This document shows, piece by piece, positions 9,117 to 18,598 of a stretch of 64,000 nt of DNA (positions are counted from its first letter, which is position 1; each line of letters begins with the position of its first letter). The position numbers and the translations under genes are program-made. Origin of the DNA: SZUA-378 sp036652815 (GTDB lineage Bacteria; Bacillota; Clostridia; Lachnospirales; Lachnospiraceae); assembly GCA_036652815.1 (NCBI GenBank), contig JAVVVE010000013.1:1-64000 (forward strand), in the 5' to 3' direction. The notes below the pieces were generated by a model. The model was not told the DNA's origin and did no database searches. It worked only from the letters and a program-made list of their open reading frames with translations.

Positions 9117-10481
9117 TTACTCCTTTATTTGATTGACATAATCTTTAAATTGCTGTCCTCTTACTTCATAATTGGGGAACATACCCCAGCTTGCACAGGC
9201 AGGTGATAATAATACCGCTTCCCCTTGTTTCGCATGTTCTTCACAGAACTTCATCGCTTCTTCCAAAGTATCTGCCATCGTAATATCCATAAATCCATGT
9301 TCTCTGGCACATGTAGCGATTTGTTCTCTGGTCTGGCCAATTAGAACCAGTCTTTGTACCTTACCATCAAATGCTTCTATCCATGCATCATATTCATTCT
9401 GTTTATCATATCCGCCACCGATTAAATAGGTCGGTTTATTCATTGCCTGTATCCCTTTAATCGCTGCATCCGGATTAGTGCCTTTGGAATCATTATAATA
9501 ATCCACGCCTTTTTTGGTAGCAACATATTCGATTCTATGTTCTACTGCCCGAAAAGCACGGACCGTTGCCACAATATTGGTCAATGGCACCCCATAGCTA
9601 TATGCCATCCCGATGGCTGCCATCACATTCTCCACATTATGAAGACCCATTAAGCTCATATCATGTATATTCATCACTAAGATTGGATTATGAATCCCAT
9701 CCGCCAGCCAGATAGTTTCATCTTTTAGATAAATACCCCGTTCCAGTGTTCTCTGAGATGAAAAATAAAGTACCTGTGCAGAAGTTATCTTGCCAAATGC
9801 CTGCGTATATGGATCTTCATAATTCAGCACGACCGTATCTTCTGCTGTCTGATTTTTCGCAATGGACTCTTTCAGTGCTATGTAGTGTTCCATTGTCTTA
9901 TGCCTATTCAGATGATCCGGTGTAATATTCAGAATAGCTGATATCTTAGGTCTAAAGCTATGTATCGTCTCCAACTGAAAGCTGCTAATCTCAGCTACTG
10001 TAATAGAATCTTCTGTGGTGTCTGCTACAATGTCTGTATAGGGATTGCCTATATTACCCACAATGTAAACGCTGTCATACGTATCCGACATAATCTGCCC
10101 CAGTAGGGAAGTTGTCGTAGTCTTACCATTGGTTCCTGTTATCGCTAATACCGCACCCTTTGACAGTTGATAAGCCAATTCTATCTCTCCCCATATAGGG
10201 ATATGCTTTTGCTTACATAAGATTACTGTCTGGCAGGTAAGTGGCACTCCCGGACTTAGGATGACAAGTTCAATCTTATCAATCAGTTTTTCCGGCAATT
10301 CTCCCAATATAAGAGGAACTTCCCGATCTGTTGGTAATTGTGTCTGAATCTTTTCCGGCTGCAATGTAGTATTTTCATCAAATAAGATGGGGCAGGCCTG
10401 TACACGAAGCAATGCACCTACCGCACTGATTCCACTGATCCCGGTTCCTATGACTAAGACTGTCTTATGATTCCATTCCAT
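9117..10481 (-). CDS. murD: UDP-N-acetylmuramoylalanine-D-glutamate ligase MurD
   Basis: 454 aa Mur ligase. The ATP-binding loop GTNGKTTTT lies near residues 114-122, followed by the central domain (NITPDHLNRH) and the C-terminal domain (DSKGTNPDAA). It adds D-glutamate to UDP-MurNAc-L-Ala. GGGAG precedes the ATG and mraY ends 16 bp upstream. Its last codons contain the ribosome binding site of the next gene, suggesting coupled translation. Confidence 0.96.
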   Translation of the reverse strand: MEWNHKTVLVIGTGISGISAVGALLRVQACPILFDENTTLQPEKIQTQLPTDREVPLILGELPEKLIDKIELVILSPGVPLTCQTVILCKQKHIPIWGEIELAYQLSKGAVLAITGTNGKTTTTSLLGQIMSDTYDSVYIVGNIGNPYTDIVADTTEDSITVAEISSFQLETIHSFRPKISAILNITPDHLNRHKTMEHYIALKESIAKNQTAEDTVVLNYEDPYTQAFGKITSAQVLYFSSQRTLERGIYLKDETIWLADGIHNPILVMNIHDMSLMGLHNVENVMAAIGMAYSYGVPLTNIVATVRAFRAVEHRIEYVATKKGVDYYNDSKGTNPDAAIKGIQAMNKPTYLIGGGYDKQNEYDAWIEAFDGKVQRLVLIGQTREQIATCAREHGFMDITMADTLEEAMKFCEEHAKQGEAVLLSPACASWGMFPNYEVRGQQFKDYVNQIKE

Positions 10482-10496
10482 ACTGTTTAACTCCCT

Positions 10497-11453
10497 CTAT
10501 ATTGCCAATAATGCAATCAGGCATAATATTGCTGTAATGATTGAAAAAACTGCAACGATTCTGGTCTCAGACCATCCACACAATTCAAAATGATGGTGAA
10601 TCGGAGCCATCTTGAAGATTCTCTTTCCACCGCTTATCTTAAAATAACTAACCTGTAATGCTACAGAAATGACTTCTGCTAAATAAATAAAACCAACAAT
10701 AAGAATAAAAAGTGGCATTTGCAACATATAAGCTGTTGCCGCAACAAATCCACCCAATGCAAGAGAACCCGTATCTCCCATGAATACCTTCGCCGGATAA
10801 ACATTAAATAATAAGAATCCGAGCAATGCGCCCACTACAGCACAGGTAATCGGTTCGATCCCGCTATGCGTACCGATTGCGACTACTGTAAAAAATGTAG
10901 CTACCATGACCGTGACACTACTTGCCAATCCATCTAAACCATCTGTAAAATTAGTTCCATTCACTGTTCCTATCACAACGATAAAAAGCAGCGGAATATT
11001 CCACATTCCAAAATCAATAAAATGGGATGGCATAAAAGGGATCTTCATTGCCAATGAAATATCCGTATGATTGATTAAATAGTAAGCAAAAACTGCAGTT
11101 ACCACAATCTGTCCCAACATCTTCTGCCATGCACGTAAACCCATAGAGCGCTTTAATACTACTTTGATATAATCATCTAAGAATCCAATCAAGCCAAATC
11201 CAAGTGTCAAAAACAGAATCGGCAGAATCTTCGGATAACGATTCATATAAAGCAGCGAGGTAAGAACAACACTTGCTAAAAATAAGATTCCTCCCATTGT
11301 TGGAGTTCCTGATTTACACAGATGTGTCTGCGGTCCATCTGTTCGTTCTGTCTGTCCTACTTTTAATTTTCTTAAAAAAGGAATAATAACCGGTCCCAAT
11401 AATACACTGATTCCAAATGCTATGATAACCGGAATTGTCATCTCAACGTTCAT
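10497..11453 (-). CDS. mraY: Phospho-N-acetylmuramoyl-pentapeptide transferase MraY
   Basis: 318 aa integral membrane enzyme with ten predicted segments. It forms lipid I from UDP-MurNAc-pentapeptide and undecaprenyl phosphate. Conserved motifs are GTPTMGG, FLDDYIKV, NFTDGLDGLA and the C-terminal MAPIHHHFE. The ATG at 11453 is chosen because AAGGAG lies 7 bp upstream; a 19-codon upstream extension has no family resemblance. Confidence 0.95.
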   Translation of the reverse strand: MNVEMTIPVIIAFGISVLLGPVIIPFLRKLKVGQTERTDGPQTHLCKSGTPTMGGILFLASVVLTSLLYMNRYPKILPILFLTLGFGLIGFLDDYIKVVLKRSMGLRAWQKMLGQIVVTAVFAYYLINHTDISLAMKIPFMPSHFIDFGMWNIPLLFIVVIGTVNGTNFTDGLDGLASSVTVMVATFFTVVAIGTHSGIEPITCAVVGALLGFLLFNVYPAKVFMGDTGSLALGGFVAATAYMLQMPLFILIVGFIYLAEVISVALQVSYFKISGGKRIFKMAPIHHHFELCGWSETRIVAVFSIITAILCLIALLAI

Positions 11454-11548
11454 ATTACAGCTCCTTATAAACAGCTTATGCTGTGTTTTGTGATGCCGAT
11501 ATCTCGGCAATCTTATAGAACGATACCGCTTTTAGAAGAAAAAGTCAA

Positions 11549-13261
11549 TTATCTGTCTTCCCAATATGGTAAAATATTCTCAAATAGCTGTCTGATGACA
11601 GGTGCCGCAATCTGTCCTCCATAGTAAACCCCTTGCGGATTGTGAATAATTGCAAGTGCCAAAATCTGTGGATTATCCGCAGGCGCAAATCCCAAAAAAG
11701 AAGCAATGTACTTATTACTGCCTCTTGGAAGCGTTTGACTGGTGGCAGTCTTACCACCCACATGATATCCCTCTATATAACCATTCTTGCCACTGCCTTT
11801 CTCCACTACCTGTTCTAGAATATACTGCATCTTCTTACTCGTATCCGCTGATACGATATGTTCTTTGGACGAATATTGGAAATTTTTTTGAAGCTTTCCT
11901 TCTTCATCTACAATACGCACTGCAAAATGAGGTGTGACTCTCGTTCCTCCATTAATCACAGAAGATGCTGTAGTTGCCAACTGTATCGGTGTAATCTGAA
12001 AGGACTGCCCAAAAGAAACGGTTGCCAGTTCCACCAATCCCATATCTTTCTCTTGATGCATAATGGTGCCGGCTTCTCCCGGCAGGTCTATCCCGGTCTT
12101 ATCCAATAGTCCAAATTGTTTAAAATAGTGATAATACTTCTCTATGCCAAGCCGTAATCCAACCGTTACAAAAACCGGATTACAGGAATTCATCGTACCC
12201 TGTAAAAAAGTCTCACTGCCATGTCCGCCTGCTTTATGGCATCTGATTCTTCTGTCTTCTACTACCACATATCCCGGACAGTGGAAGGTATCTTCCAACG
12301 TTACCAATCCTGATTCCAATCCTGCGGCTGCCGTTACAATCTTAAACGTAGAACCGGGTTCATAAGTGTCATTGATACATGCATTGCGCCACATACGGTT
12401 CAAGGCATCCTCTTTTGATTGATATATTTGTCCCTCGGGCAGGCGATATGGCTCATTCAGGTTAAATTCCGGAACATCAACCATCGCATAGATCTCACCG
12501 TTTTGTGGGTTCATCACCAAAATAGATACCGCTTCGGCCGATTTCGTCTCCATCACCTGTTTTGCTAACTGCGTTGCATACATCTGTATATTAAGATCCA
12601 TGCTGATTTGCAGATTTTGACCGCTGATAGATTCTACCCGTTCTTCTCCTTTTTCCGGAAGCTCAATGCCTTTTGCATCTGTTACAGTAAGTATTGTGCC
12701 ATTTTTACCTTGAAGATATTCTTCATATTTAACTTCAAGTCCAATAATCCCCTGATTATCTCCACCCGTAAATCCCAACACTTTAGACGCCAGACAATCA
12801 TAAGGGTAATAACGTTTATAATCTTCATCTACTTTTACGCCTGCTAACTCACAGGCACGGATTTGATCTCCTGTCTCCTTGGACACATTACTGCTGATAC
12901 GTTCTATGGAAGATACCTTCTCAACACGTTTTCTTACTTTTTCTTCTTCAAGATGCAATAGATTAACCAGCATCCTGATGACCGCCTCCGGGTCTTTTAC
13001 CTGACTGTGAATCACAGAAACCGTACATACAGTACGATTGGTAGCAAGCACTTTTCCGTTTATATCCAGTATTTTTCCTCTGGAAGCTTTGATATCTCTT
13101 TCTCTCTCATGTAATTGTTGTGCCTGCGTCATATAATAATCCGAACGTATAATCATAAGATATCCCAGTCTAAGACCTAAGAAAAGAAAGATGCTCAAAC
13201 AACACAAAAATAAAACAAATATTTTTTTCCGATGAAAAGTTTTATTTTTCAATCTACCCAT
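11549..13261 (-). CDS. Class B penicillin-binding protein (SpoVD-like)
   Basis: 570 aa: one N-terminal membrane anchor (about residues 13-33), a PBP dimerisation domain and a transpeptidase domain with SxxK (STFKIV) and SxN (SCN). The third motif reads KTA in GGKTATSQ rather than KTG. No PASTA domain follows. It cross-links peptidoglycan peptides outside the membrane. As the second of two tandem PBPs upstream of mraY it corresponds in position to Bacillus SpoVD, the cortex PBP, but sequence alone does not prove a sporulation role. Confidence 0.85.
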   Translation of the reverse strand: MGRLKNKTFHRKKIFVLFLCCLSIFLFLGLRLGYLMIIRSDYYMTQAQQLHERERDIKASRGKILDINGKVLATNRTVCTVSVIHSQVKDPEAVIRMLVNLLHLEEEKVRKRVEKVSSIERISSNVSKETGDQIRACELAGVKVDEDYKRYYPYDCLASKVLGFTGGDNQGIIGLEVKYEEYLQGKNGTILTVTDAKGIELPEKGEERVESISGQNLQISMDLNIQMYATQLAKQVMETKSAEAVSILVMNPQNGEIYAMVDVPEFNLNEPYRLPEGQIYQSKEDALNRMWRNACINDTYEPGSTFKIVTAAAGLESGLVTLEDTFHCPGYVVVEDRRIRCHKAGGHGSETFLQGTMNSCNPVFVTVGLRLGIEKYYHYFKQFGLLDKTGIDLPGEAGTIMHQEKDMGLVELATVSFGQSFQITPIQLATTASSVINGGTRVTPHFAVRIVDEEGKLQKNFQYSSKEHIVSADTSKKMQYILEQVVEKGSGKNGYIEGYHVGGKTATSQTLPRGSNKYIASFLGFAPADNPQILALAIIHNPQGVYYGGQIAAPVIRQLFENILPYWEDR

Positions 13262-13329
13262 AGCATGCCAATCCTTATCAAAACGAATTAGTATACTCTA
13301 TTATCCATCGAATGATGTTATGCTCAATT

Positions 13330-15534
13330 TTAAAAACCTATATCACTGGTAGATGGATTAATCGGTATTCCTGTAACAGGGTCTAAGAGTTCTCCTGTGA
13401 TGGGATCTATCGCATAACCTGTATCTTTATCAATCTGAATCTCGCGCGTTGATTCTTCCGGTTTTTTATCTTCCGATTTCTTATCTTCCGGATTCTTTTC
13501 TTCCGATTTCTTATCTTCCGATTTCTTATCTGTTGTGATCTCTTCTTTCAGTGCATTCGCAGAAACACTGTCTGCAGCCTTTTGTGCATCCGCCGCCGTC
13601 TGTGCTTCCTGTTCTTTCTTAGTCAGTTCTTCTGTTGGAAAAATATCCATATAAGGCAATATCTCTGTCATAATATCATGAGCCAATAAAGTTGCCAGTC
13701 TGGTGGAGTTACCCTGATCCGCCACATTCGGAGTATCAATTACCACATAGATAAAGACCTGCGGGTTGTCAGCCGGTACATATCCTGCAAAAGAGATTAC
13801 AAAGTTACGCTCAGAACGTGGGACTTTCTCTGCTGTTCCTGTTTTTCCACCCATCGTATATCCTGCGGGTCTAGCTGTCACACCTGTTCCTTCTGTCACA
13901 ACACCATTGCAATAATCTCTGATTGTATCTGAAGTTGTAGAAGAGATCGTCTGTTTTAAAATCCGAGGTTCGACGTTCTTAACCGTAGAGCCTTCCGCAC
14001 TGATAATCTTGCGAATCACATGTGGCTGATAGTAAAAGCCACCATTAATCAAAGAGCAGAATGCAGCAGCCTGCTGAATCATCGTCACATTATATCCCTG
14101 CCCAAAAGAAGAAACCGCAAGATCTGTAGGCACCATAGTATCCGGATTAAACATCAGTGCATCGGTTCTGGCTTCTCCTGCCAAATCAACATTGGTCTTT
14201 AATCCAAAGTTAAAGATAGTCTGATATTTCATATAAATATCCGTACCGGTATTGAATCCAATCTGCATTAACGCCACATTACAGGACTTCTCAATCGCCT
14301 GTTTTACAGTGATTGGCCCATCTCCCAAACGGTTATGGCATCGAATATAGTAATCTCCAACCTGAAGACCACCATTACAGGTGTAGCTCTCGTTTCCTGT
14401 TATCGTTCCGGAATCCAAAGCCGCTGCTACGGTAAAAGGTTTTGCTGTGGAACCCGGTTCATAGGTACTTGTAATGCAAAAATTCTTCCATGTTGCATTT
14501 AACGCTTCAAATTTTTCGTCTTCAGCCTCTTGTTCCGATGTTTTTTCTACAGGCTGGTTCGTTTCCTCTGCCGCCTTATTGCCACTGACTGTAGCAGTTG
14601 CCGGAAGACTCTCTCGATATGCCTCCATTGCTTCCTCACTCAGTTCGGTTGGGTTATTAAGATCAAAGGTGGGATAACTGGCCATGGATATGATTTCTCC
14701 CGTATTGGGATTCATCACAATAACACCTGTATTCTCACTTCCATTTCCTTTTCTGACTTCATCTTGATGTGCAACATTTAATTCCTCTATCTTACGTTCC
14801 ACAATGCTTTGAATATTTACATCAATAGAAGATACAATCGTATTTCCATCAATCGCCGCTTTTGTTGTTCGCTCCAATGTGGCATCTTCCGTCAAATAGC
14901 CATACTCTCTTCCTGTTGTTCCATTTAAGATATCATTATAGTATTCTTCAAGGCCATAAGTCCCCGTATTATCCTTTCCGGTAAATCCTATTACATCACA
15001 GGCAAGCGTTTTATATGGATAGATTCTTCTATACTCTTCTTCAAACCACACACCCTGTATATTGGGGTTTTTCTCTTCATCATCTTGCAGGGCAAGAAAA
15101 CCACTAATCTCATCATAGGTTAATTTTTTAGCTAAAACATAATATCTGGAGGTGGGATTCTTTGTAATATAATCTCTTACAACTCCTTCCTCTATCTGAA
15201 ACTGTTTCTTTAATGCTTGAATGGTTGGCTCAAGATAATCCTTTTTATCCAATAATAAATCACAGTCCAATATGACATTGTACACTTTTTCGCTCATCGC
15301 AATTGGTGTTCCTTTTGCATCTATGATATCACCGCGCTTATACGGAATCGTTCTACTGTCATATTGCTGCTGCGACAATACTTGTTTCTTGTACCGCTCT
15401 CCATCCTCTTTATTAATAAGAATTAATCGTACACTTAGTCCGACAAAAGCCAGTAATACCATAATAAACAGTATTACCAGCTTCTTTTGCATCTTCATTG
15501 TAAATCTACTCTGTTTTCGCACGTTCTTATTCAC
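13330..15534 (-). CDS. Class B penicillin-binding protein (FtsI/PBP2B-like) with charged C-terminal tail
   Basis: 734 aa from a GTG start with GGAG upstream. It has an N-terminal membrane anchor (about 15-35), a dimerisation domain, and a transpeptidase domain with SxxK (STAKPF), SCN and KTG (GGKTGTAEK). There are no PASTA domains; instead the last 90 or so residues are a Lys/Ser/Glu/Asp-rich tail made of short repeats and a final DPITGELLDPVTGIPINP repeat pair. As the first PBP after ftsL it is the likely septal transpeptidase. Confidence 0.88.
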   Translation of the reverse strand: MNKNVRKQSRFTMKMQKKLVILFIMVLLAFVGLSVRLILINKEDGERYKKQVLSQQQYDSRTIPYKRGDIIDAKGTPIAMSEKVYNVILDCDLLLDKKDYLEPTIQALKKQFQIEEGVVRDYITKNPTSRYYVLAKKLTYDEISGFLALQDDEEKNPNIQGVWFEEEYRRIYPYKTLACDVIGFTGKDNTGTYGLEEYYNDILNGTTGREYGYLTEDATLERTTKAAIDGNTIVSSIDVNIQSIVERKIEELNVAHQDEVRKGNGSENTGVIVMNPNTGEIISMASYPTFDLNNPTELSEEAMEAYRESLPATATVSGNKAAEETNQPVEKTSEQEAEDEKFEALNATWKNFCITSTYEPGSTAKPFTVAAALDSGTITGNESYTCNGGLQVGDYYIRCHNRLGDGPITVKQAIEKSCNVALMQIGFNTGTDIYMKYQTIFNFGLKTNVDLAGEARTDALMFNPDTMVPTDLAVSSFGQGYNVTMIQQAAAFCSLINGGFYYQPHVIRKIISAEGSTVKNVEPRILKQTISSTTSDTIRDYCNGVVTEGTGVTARPAGYTMGGKTGTAEKVPRSERNFVISFAGYVPADNPQVFIYVVIDTPNVADQGNSTRLATLLAHDIMTEILPYMDIFPTEELTKKEQEAQTAADAQKAADSVSANALKEEITTDKKSEDKKSEEKNPEDKKSEDKKPEESTREIQIDKDTGYAIDPITGELLDPVTGIPINPSTSDIGF

Positions 15535-15560
15535 ATTGGCTCCAATCCGCGTATCCCTAA

Positions 15561-16046
15561 TTATTTGGAAGAAGGTAGGTCTGCATATTGCCTTACATAA
15601 TCATCTTCTTCTCCAGATACAACCACGATCTGTTCTTCTCCCGCGTACTGCATGCCCAATTCTTCAATTGCAACTCTCTTGATTTCTTTTAAATCAACGG
15701 AGGATACAATTCGATTATATTTTTCATCATTATCTAACTTCAAAGTATTTAATTGACTTTCCAGTCTTGCAATATGTTTTACACTGGCTGTATTCTCATA
15801 CTGTAATTGAATATAACCAATTAATACAAATCCCGCAAAACATAACGCTAAGGATAAAAAACATAAATACCCAAAGTTCATATAAACTGCTTTATCCCGA
15901 TTCTTGCGAATAGCATGGCTTAATGGTTTCCTTGTTTCCAAGGGTCTTCTCTCTTGTATGTCTGCTTTGCGTACTGTATTTCCTTGTATATAAGCAGTGT
16001 TGCCTCTGCTGCTTGTACTGCGTCTTCCCTGACTTCTTGCATGCAT
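15561..16046 (-). CDS. ftsL: FtsL-like cell division protein
   Basis: 161 aa: a basic, disordered N-terminus, one membrane segment near residues 58-79, then a short coiled coil (SVKHIARLESQLNTLKLDNDE). This is the FtsL/DivIC architecture, and it sits between rsmH and the first PBP as ftsL does. The ATG at 16046 follows AAGGGGGG by 7 bp; an ATG 17 codons upstream overlaps rsmH. FtsL sequences are poorly conserved, so position carries much of the call. Confidence 0.8.
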   Translation of the reverse strand: MHARSQGRRSTSSRGNTAYIQGNTVRKADIQERRPLETRKPLSHAIRKNRDKAVYMNFGYLCFLSLALCFAGFVLIGYIQLQYENTASVKHIARLESQLNTLKLDNDEKYNRIVSSVDLKEIKRVAIEELGMQYAGEEQIVVVSGEEDDYVRQYADLPSSK

Positions 16047-16080
16047 ACTATTACCCCCCTTTCCGAATATCATCATTCGG

Positions 16081-17025
16081 TTACTTCTTTTTTTCAAATA
16101 CTCTTAATTTTGCACTTTTTGATCTTTTATTATTTGCTACCTCTTCTTCACTCGGCAAGATTGGTTTTCTGGTAATGACTTTTCCCTGTGACTGTTTTCC
16201 GCATACACACATCGGGAAATTGGGTGGGCAGGTACAAGGATTCTCGTTCTTACGAAACGCTGACTTGACAATCCGATCTTCCAAGGATTGAAAAGTGATG
16301 ATGCAGATTCTGCCACCCGGATTTAAAAAGGAGATAAATTCATCCAGCGAATCTTTCAGCACATCCAGTTCCTGATTACACTCAATACGAATCGCCTGAA
16401 ATGTTTTTTTGGAAGGATGTCCACCTTTTACCCGCATCTTAGCAGGTATCGCTGCTTTAATCAGTTCATTCAATTCTCCCGTTGTCTCTATTGAATGTTC
16501 CGCCCTTGCCCTCACAATATGCTTTGCAATATTCTTAGCAAAAGTGTCTTCGCCATAGTCTCTAATGATGCGATATAATTCCATCTCCGAGTAGTCATTG
16601 ACAATATCTCTCGCACTTATTATCTGTCGCTTGTCCATCCTCATATCAAGAACCGTATCGTATTTATAGGAAAATCCTCGTTCTATGGTATCCAGCTGAT
16701 ACGAGGATACACCCAGATCCAGTAAAATCCCATCGACTCCTGTGATGCCGCGTTCCTGTAAAGCACGAACTGCGTTGCAGTAATTATCTCGTATGATACT
16801 AACTCGATTGGCATATTTCGCTAAGTGTTCTCCGGCTGCAAGGATTGCCGCATCATCTTGATCGATCCCATAGAGATGACCGGTGTCATCTAACTGTTCT
16901 GCAATATGATAGGAATGGCCACCGCCACCCAATGTCCCATCCAGATAGATACCGGATGGTTTGACCTGCAGTGCTTTTATTGTCTCCTGTAATAACACGG
17001 ATATGTGATCAAACTCTATACTCAT
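16081..17025 (-). CDS. rsmH: 16S rRNA (cytosine1402-N4)-methyltransferase RsmH
   Basis: 314 aa SAM-dependent methyltransferase with the binding motif DGTLGGGGHS near the N-terminus and ITFQSLEDRIVK near the C-terminus. It methylates C1402 in the ribosomal P site. I use the ATG at 17025 (MSIEFDHISVLL), 7 bp after AAAGGA; an ATG two codons earlier is possible. It follows mraZ almost directly. Confidence 0.95.
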   Translation of the reverse strand: MSIEFDHISVLLQETIKALQVKPSGIYLDGTLGGGGHSYHIAEQLDDTGHLYGIDQDDAAILAAGEHLAKYANRVSIIRDNYCNAVRALQERGITGVDGILLDLGVSSYQLDTIERGFSYKYDTVLDMRMDKRQIISARDIVNDYSEMELYRIIRDYGEDTFAKNIAKHIVRARAEHSIETTGELNELIKAAIPAKMRVKGGHPSKKTFQAIRIECNQELDVLKDSLDEFISFLNPGGRICIITFQSLEDRIVKSAFRKNENPCTCPPNFPMCVCGKQSQGKVITRKPILPSEEEVANNKRSKSAKLRVFEKKK

Positions 17026-17043
17026 AGCCATGTCCTTTCCCAA

Positions 17044-17475
17044 TCAGATGCCAAGTCCTAATTCTTCCATATGCTTTGCAATCTCATCCATATCTTCATA
17101 AGTAGTGCTACCATCAAAACGTTCTTTGCTCCAAATCTCTATCCTGCTGGCTACACCAAGCAACACAATATCTTTATCCAGTTCTCCAAATTCTCTTAAT
17201 ACAGATGGGATTAAGATTCTTCCCTGTTTATCAACTTCTACGCTTGCAGCTCCTGCCAGAAAAAAACGAGCAAACTGCCTAGCGTCTTTATTCGTAAGTG
17301 GAAGTGACTTTAATTTTTCTTCAAATACAGTCCACTCTTTATTATCATACACAAATAAGCAGCCATCTAAGCCTTTTGTAATGACAAATTCTTCTCCCAG
17401 TATCTCTCGAAATCTGGATGGAATAATGAGTCTGCCTTTTGCATCAATTGTATGATTGTATTCTCCCATAAACAT
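17044..17475 (-). CDS. mraZ: Transcriptional regulator MraZ
   Basis: 143 aa with two AbrB-like swapped-hairpin DNA-binding halves, each with the family motif (DAKGRLIIPSRFR near residue 13 and DKQGRILIPSVLR near residue 87). MraZ represses or tunes the dcw operon that it heads by binding repeats in its own leader, and such repeats are present here. The start MFMGEYNHTID at 17475 is the family consensus; AGGTGA precedes it. Confidence 0.95.
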   Translation of the reverse strand: MFMGEYNHTIDAKGRLIIPSRFREILGEEFVITKGLDGCLFVYDNKEWTVFEEKLKSLPLTNKDARQFARFFLAGAASVEVDKQGRILIPSVLREFGELDKDIVLLGVASRIEIWSKERFDGSTTYEDMDEIAKHMEELGLGI

Positions 17476-17521
17476 CATAATCACCTATTTAAATGGTCTG
17501 CCACGAAAAGTAAATGATTCG

Positions 17522-17557
17522 CCACTTGCTACCACTTCGCACCACTTTTCACCACTT
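17522..17557 (-). promoter_or_regulatory. MraZ operator: four 10-bp-phased AAGTGG boxes
   Basis: On the minus strand AAGTGG occurs four times at exactly 10-bp intervals (17552-17557, 17542-17547, 17532-17537, 17522-17527). A fifth related box lies at 17584-17589 in the promoter. Such tandem GTGG repeats upstream of mraZ are the known MraZ binding site pattern; here they fall in the transcribed leader just after the likely start site. Confidence 0.85.
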
Positions 17558-17565
17558 ATGATGTA

Positions 17566-17594
17566 ATACTATACTATTTTCATCCACTTTGCAA
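17566..17594 (-). promoter_or_regulatory. Promoter of the mraZ (dcw) operon
   Basis: Minus-strand TTGCAA (17589-17594), 17-bp spacer, TAGTAT (17566-17571). The predicted start of transcription, near 17559, is just before the MraZ boxes, so MraZ bound there would block transcription. Confidence 0.65.
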
Positions 17595-17627
17595 TCAAAA
17601 TCTTAAAGAAAAATTAATTATTTGCAA

Positions 17628-17655
17628 CAAAAAAAGCCCTAAAATCAAGGCTTTT
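17628..17655 (-). terminator. Rho-independent terminator after lgt
   Basis: AAAAGCC/GGCTTTT stem (17632-17638 with 17649-17655) with a 10-base loop and a run of T on the minus strand. It ends the long priA-to-lgt transcription run just upstream of the mraZ promoter. Confidence 0.85.
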
Positions 17656-17669
17656 CAAGATGTTGTATT

Positions 17670-18575
17670 CTATTTTTCATCTGCTACTATATCTAGCTTC
17701 TTAGTTCGTAAACGATATCGCATAAACAGTTCTGCAAGGATAGCGAACACGACTAAGACGAGGGCTAGCACTTGAGAAACTGCTATGGTAGTCCCAGGAA
17801 TAAGAAGTTGATCGGTACGCAGTCCTTCTATCCAAAATCGACCCATGCCATAACCACCCAAATAACACAAAGTCACTTCTCCTTCAAACTTCTTATGTTG
17901 TTTGTAGAGCAAAATCAAGATCAAAATCATAAGATTCCAAAGGCTCTCATAGAGAAAGGTGGGATGTACTTGAATATAGGTAATCCCATCCGTAATATGC
18001 TCGGCGATCCCTGCTGAGATATCACTGGAGCGTACCGCATCTATTGGCAGACGCATCGCAAATAATCCATCTGTATAACCGCCAAAAGCTTCTCTGTTCA
18101 TAAAATTACCAAAGCGGCCTATGATTTGTCCCAGAAGCAATCCAAGCACACAAGTATCTGCCATTTGAAACGCATTCTGCTTCTTTACTTTGGCAAAGAT
18201 AAAAAGTGTCAACACACCGGCAATCACAGCTCCATAGATCGCCATTCCACCACCTCTTGTATTAAAGATACTCAAAAGATTATCCCGATAAGAATCCCAC
18301 GAGAAGAATACATAATATAATCTTGCTCCAATCACAGAAAAGATAATCGCATAAATAGCAAAATCCCAATAGACATCTTCATTTTGCCCTGTTTTCTTTG
18401 CTTCTCTGGTAACAATCAACAGTCCAAGTAAAATCCCTATTCCTATAATAACGCCATAAAATGCAATTGAAAATCCGAATACGGAAAAATTTTTCGGTAC
18501 ATTTTCTAAATAGATTCCAAGATGTGGAAATGCAATATCTTTGACTGCCATACTCTCATTCATGTTTACAATCAT
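17670..18575 (-). CDS. lgt: Prolipoprotein diacylglyceryl transferase Lgt
   Basis: 301 aa with seven predicted membrane segments. It transfers diacylglycerol from phosphatidylglycerol to the lipobox cysteine of prolipoproteins. The Lgt signature GRFGNFMNREAFG is intact. The exact start is unclear: the ATG at 18575 is only two bases from AAAGGA, and a later in-frame ATG at 18563 is spaced 14 bases away. Confidence 0.94.
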   Translation of the reverse strand: MIVNMNESMAVKDIAFPHLGIYLENVPKNFSVFGFSIAFYGVIIGIGILLGLLIVTREAKKTGQNEDVYWDFAIYAIIFSVIGARLYYVFFSWDSYRDNLLSIFNTRGGGMAIYGAVIAGVLTLFIFAKVKKQNAFQMADTCVLGLLLGQIIGRFGNFMNREAFGGYTDGLFAMRLPIDAVRSSDISAGIAEHITDGITYIQVHPTFLYESLWNLMILILILLYKQHKKFEGEVTLCYLGGYGMGRFWIEGLRTDQLLIPGTTIAVSQVLALVLVVFAILAELFMRYRLRTKKLDIVADEK

Positions 18576-18598
18576 CTTCCTTTCAGACCAGCTATATC

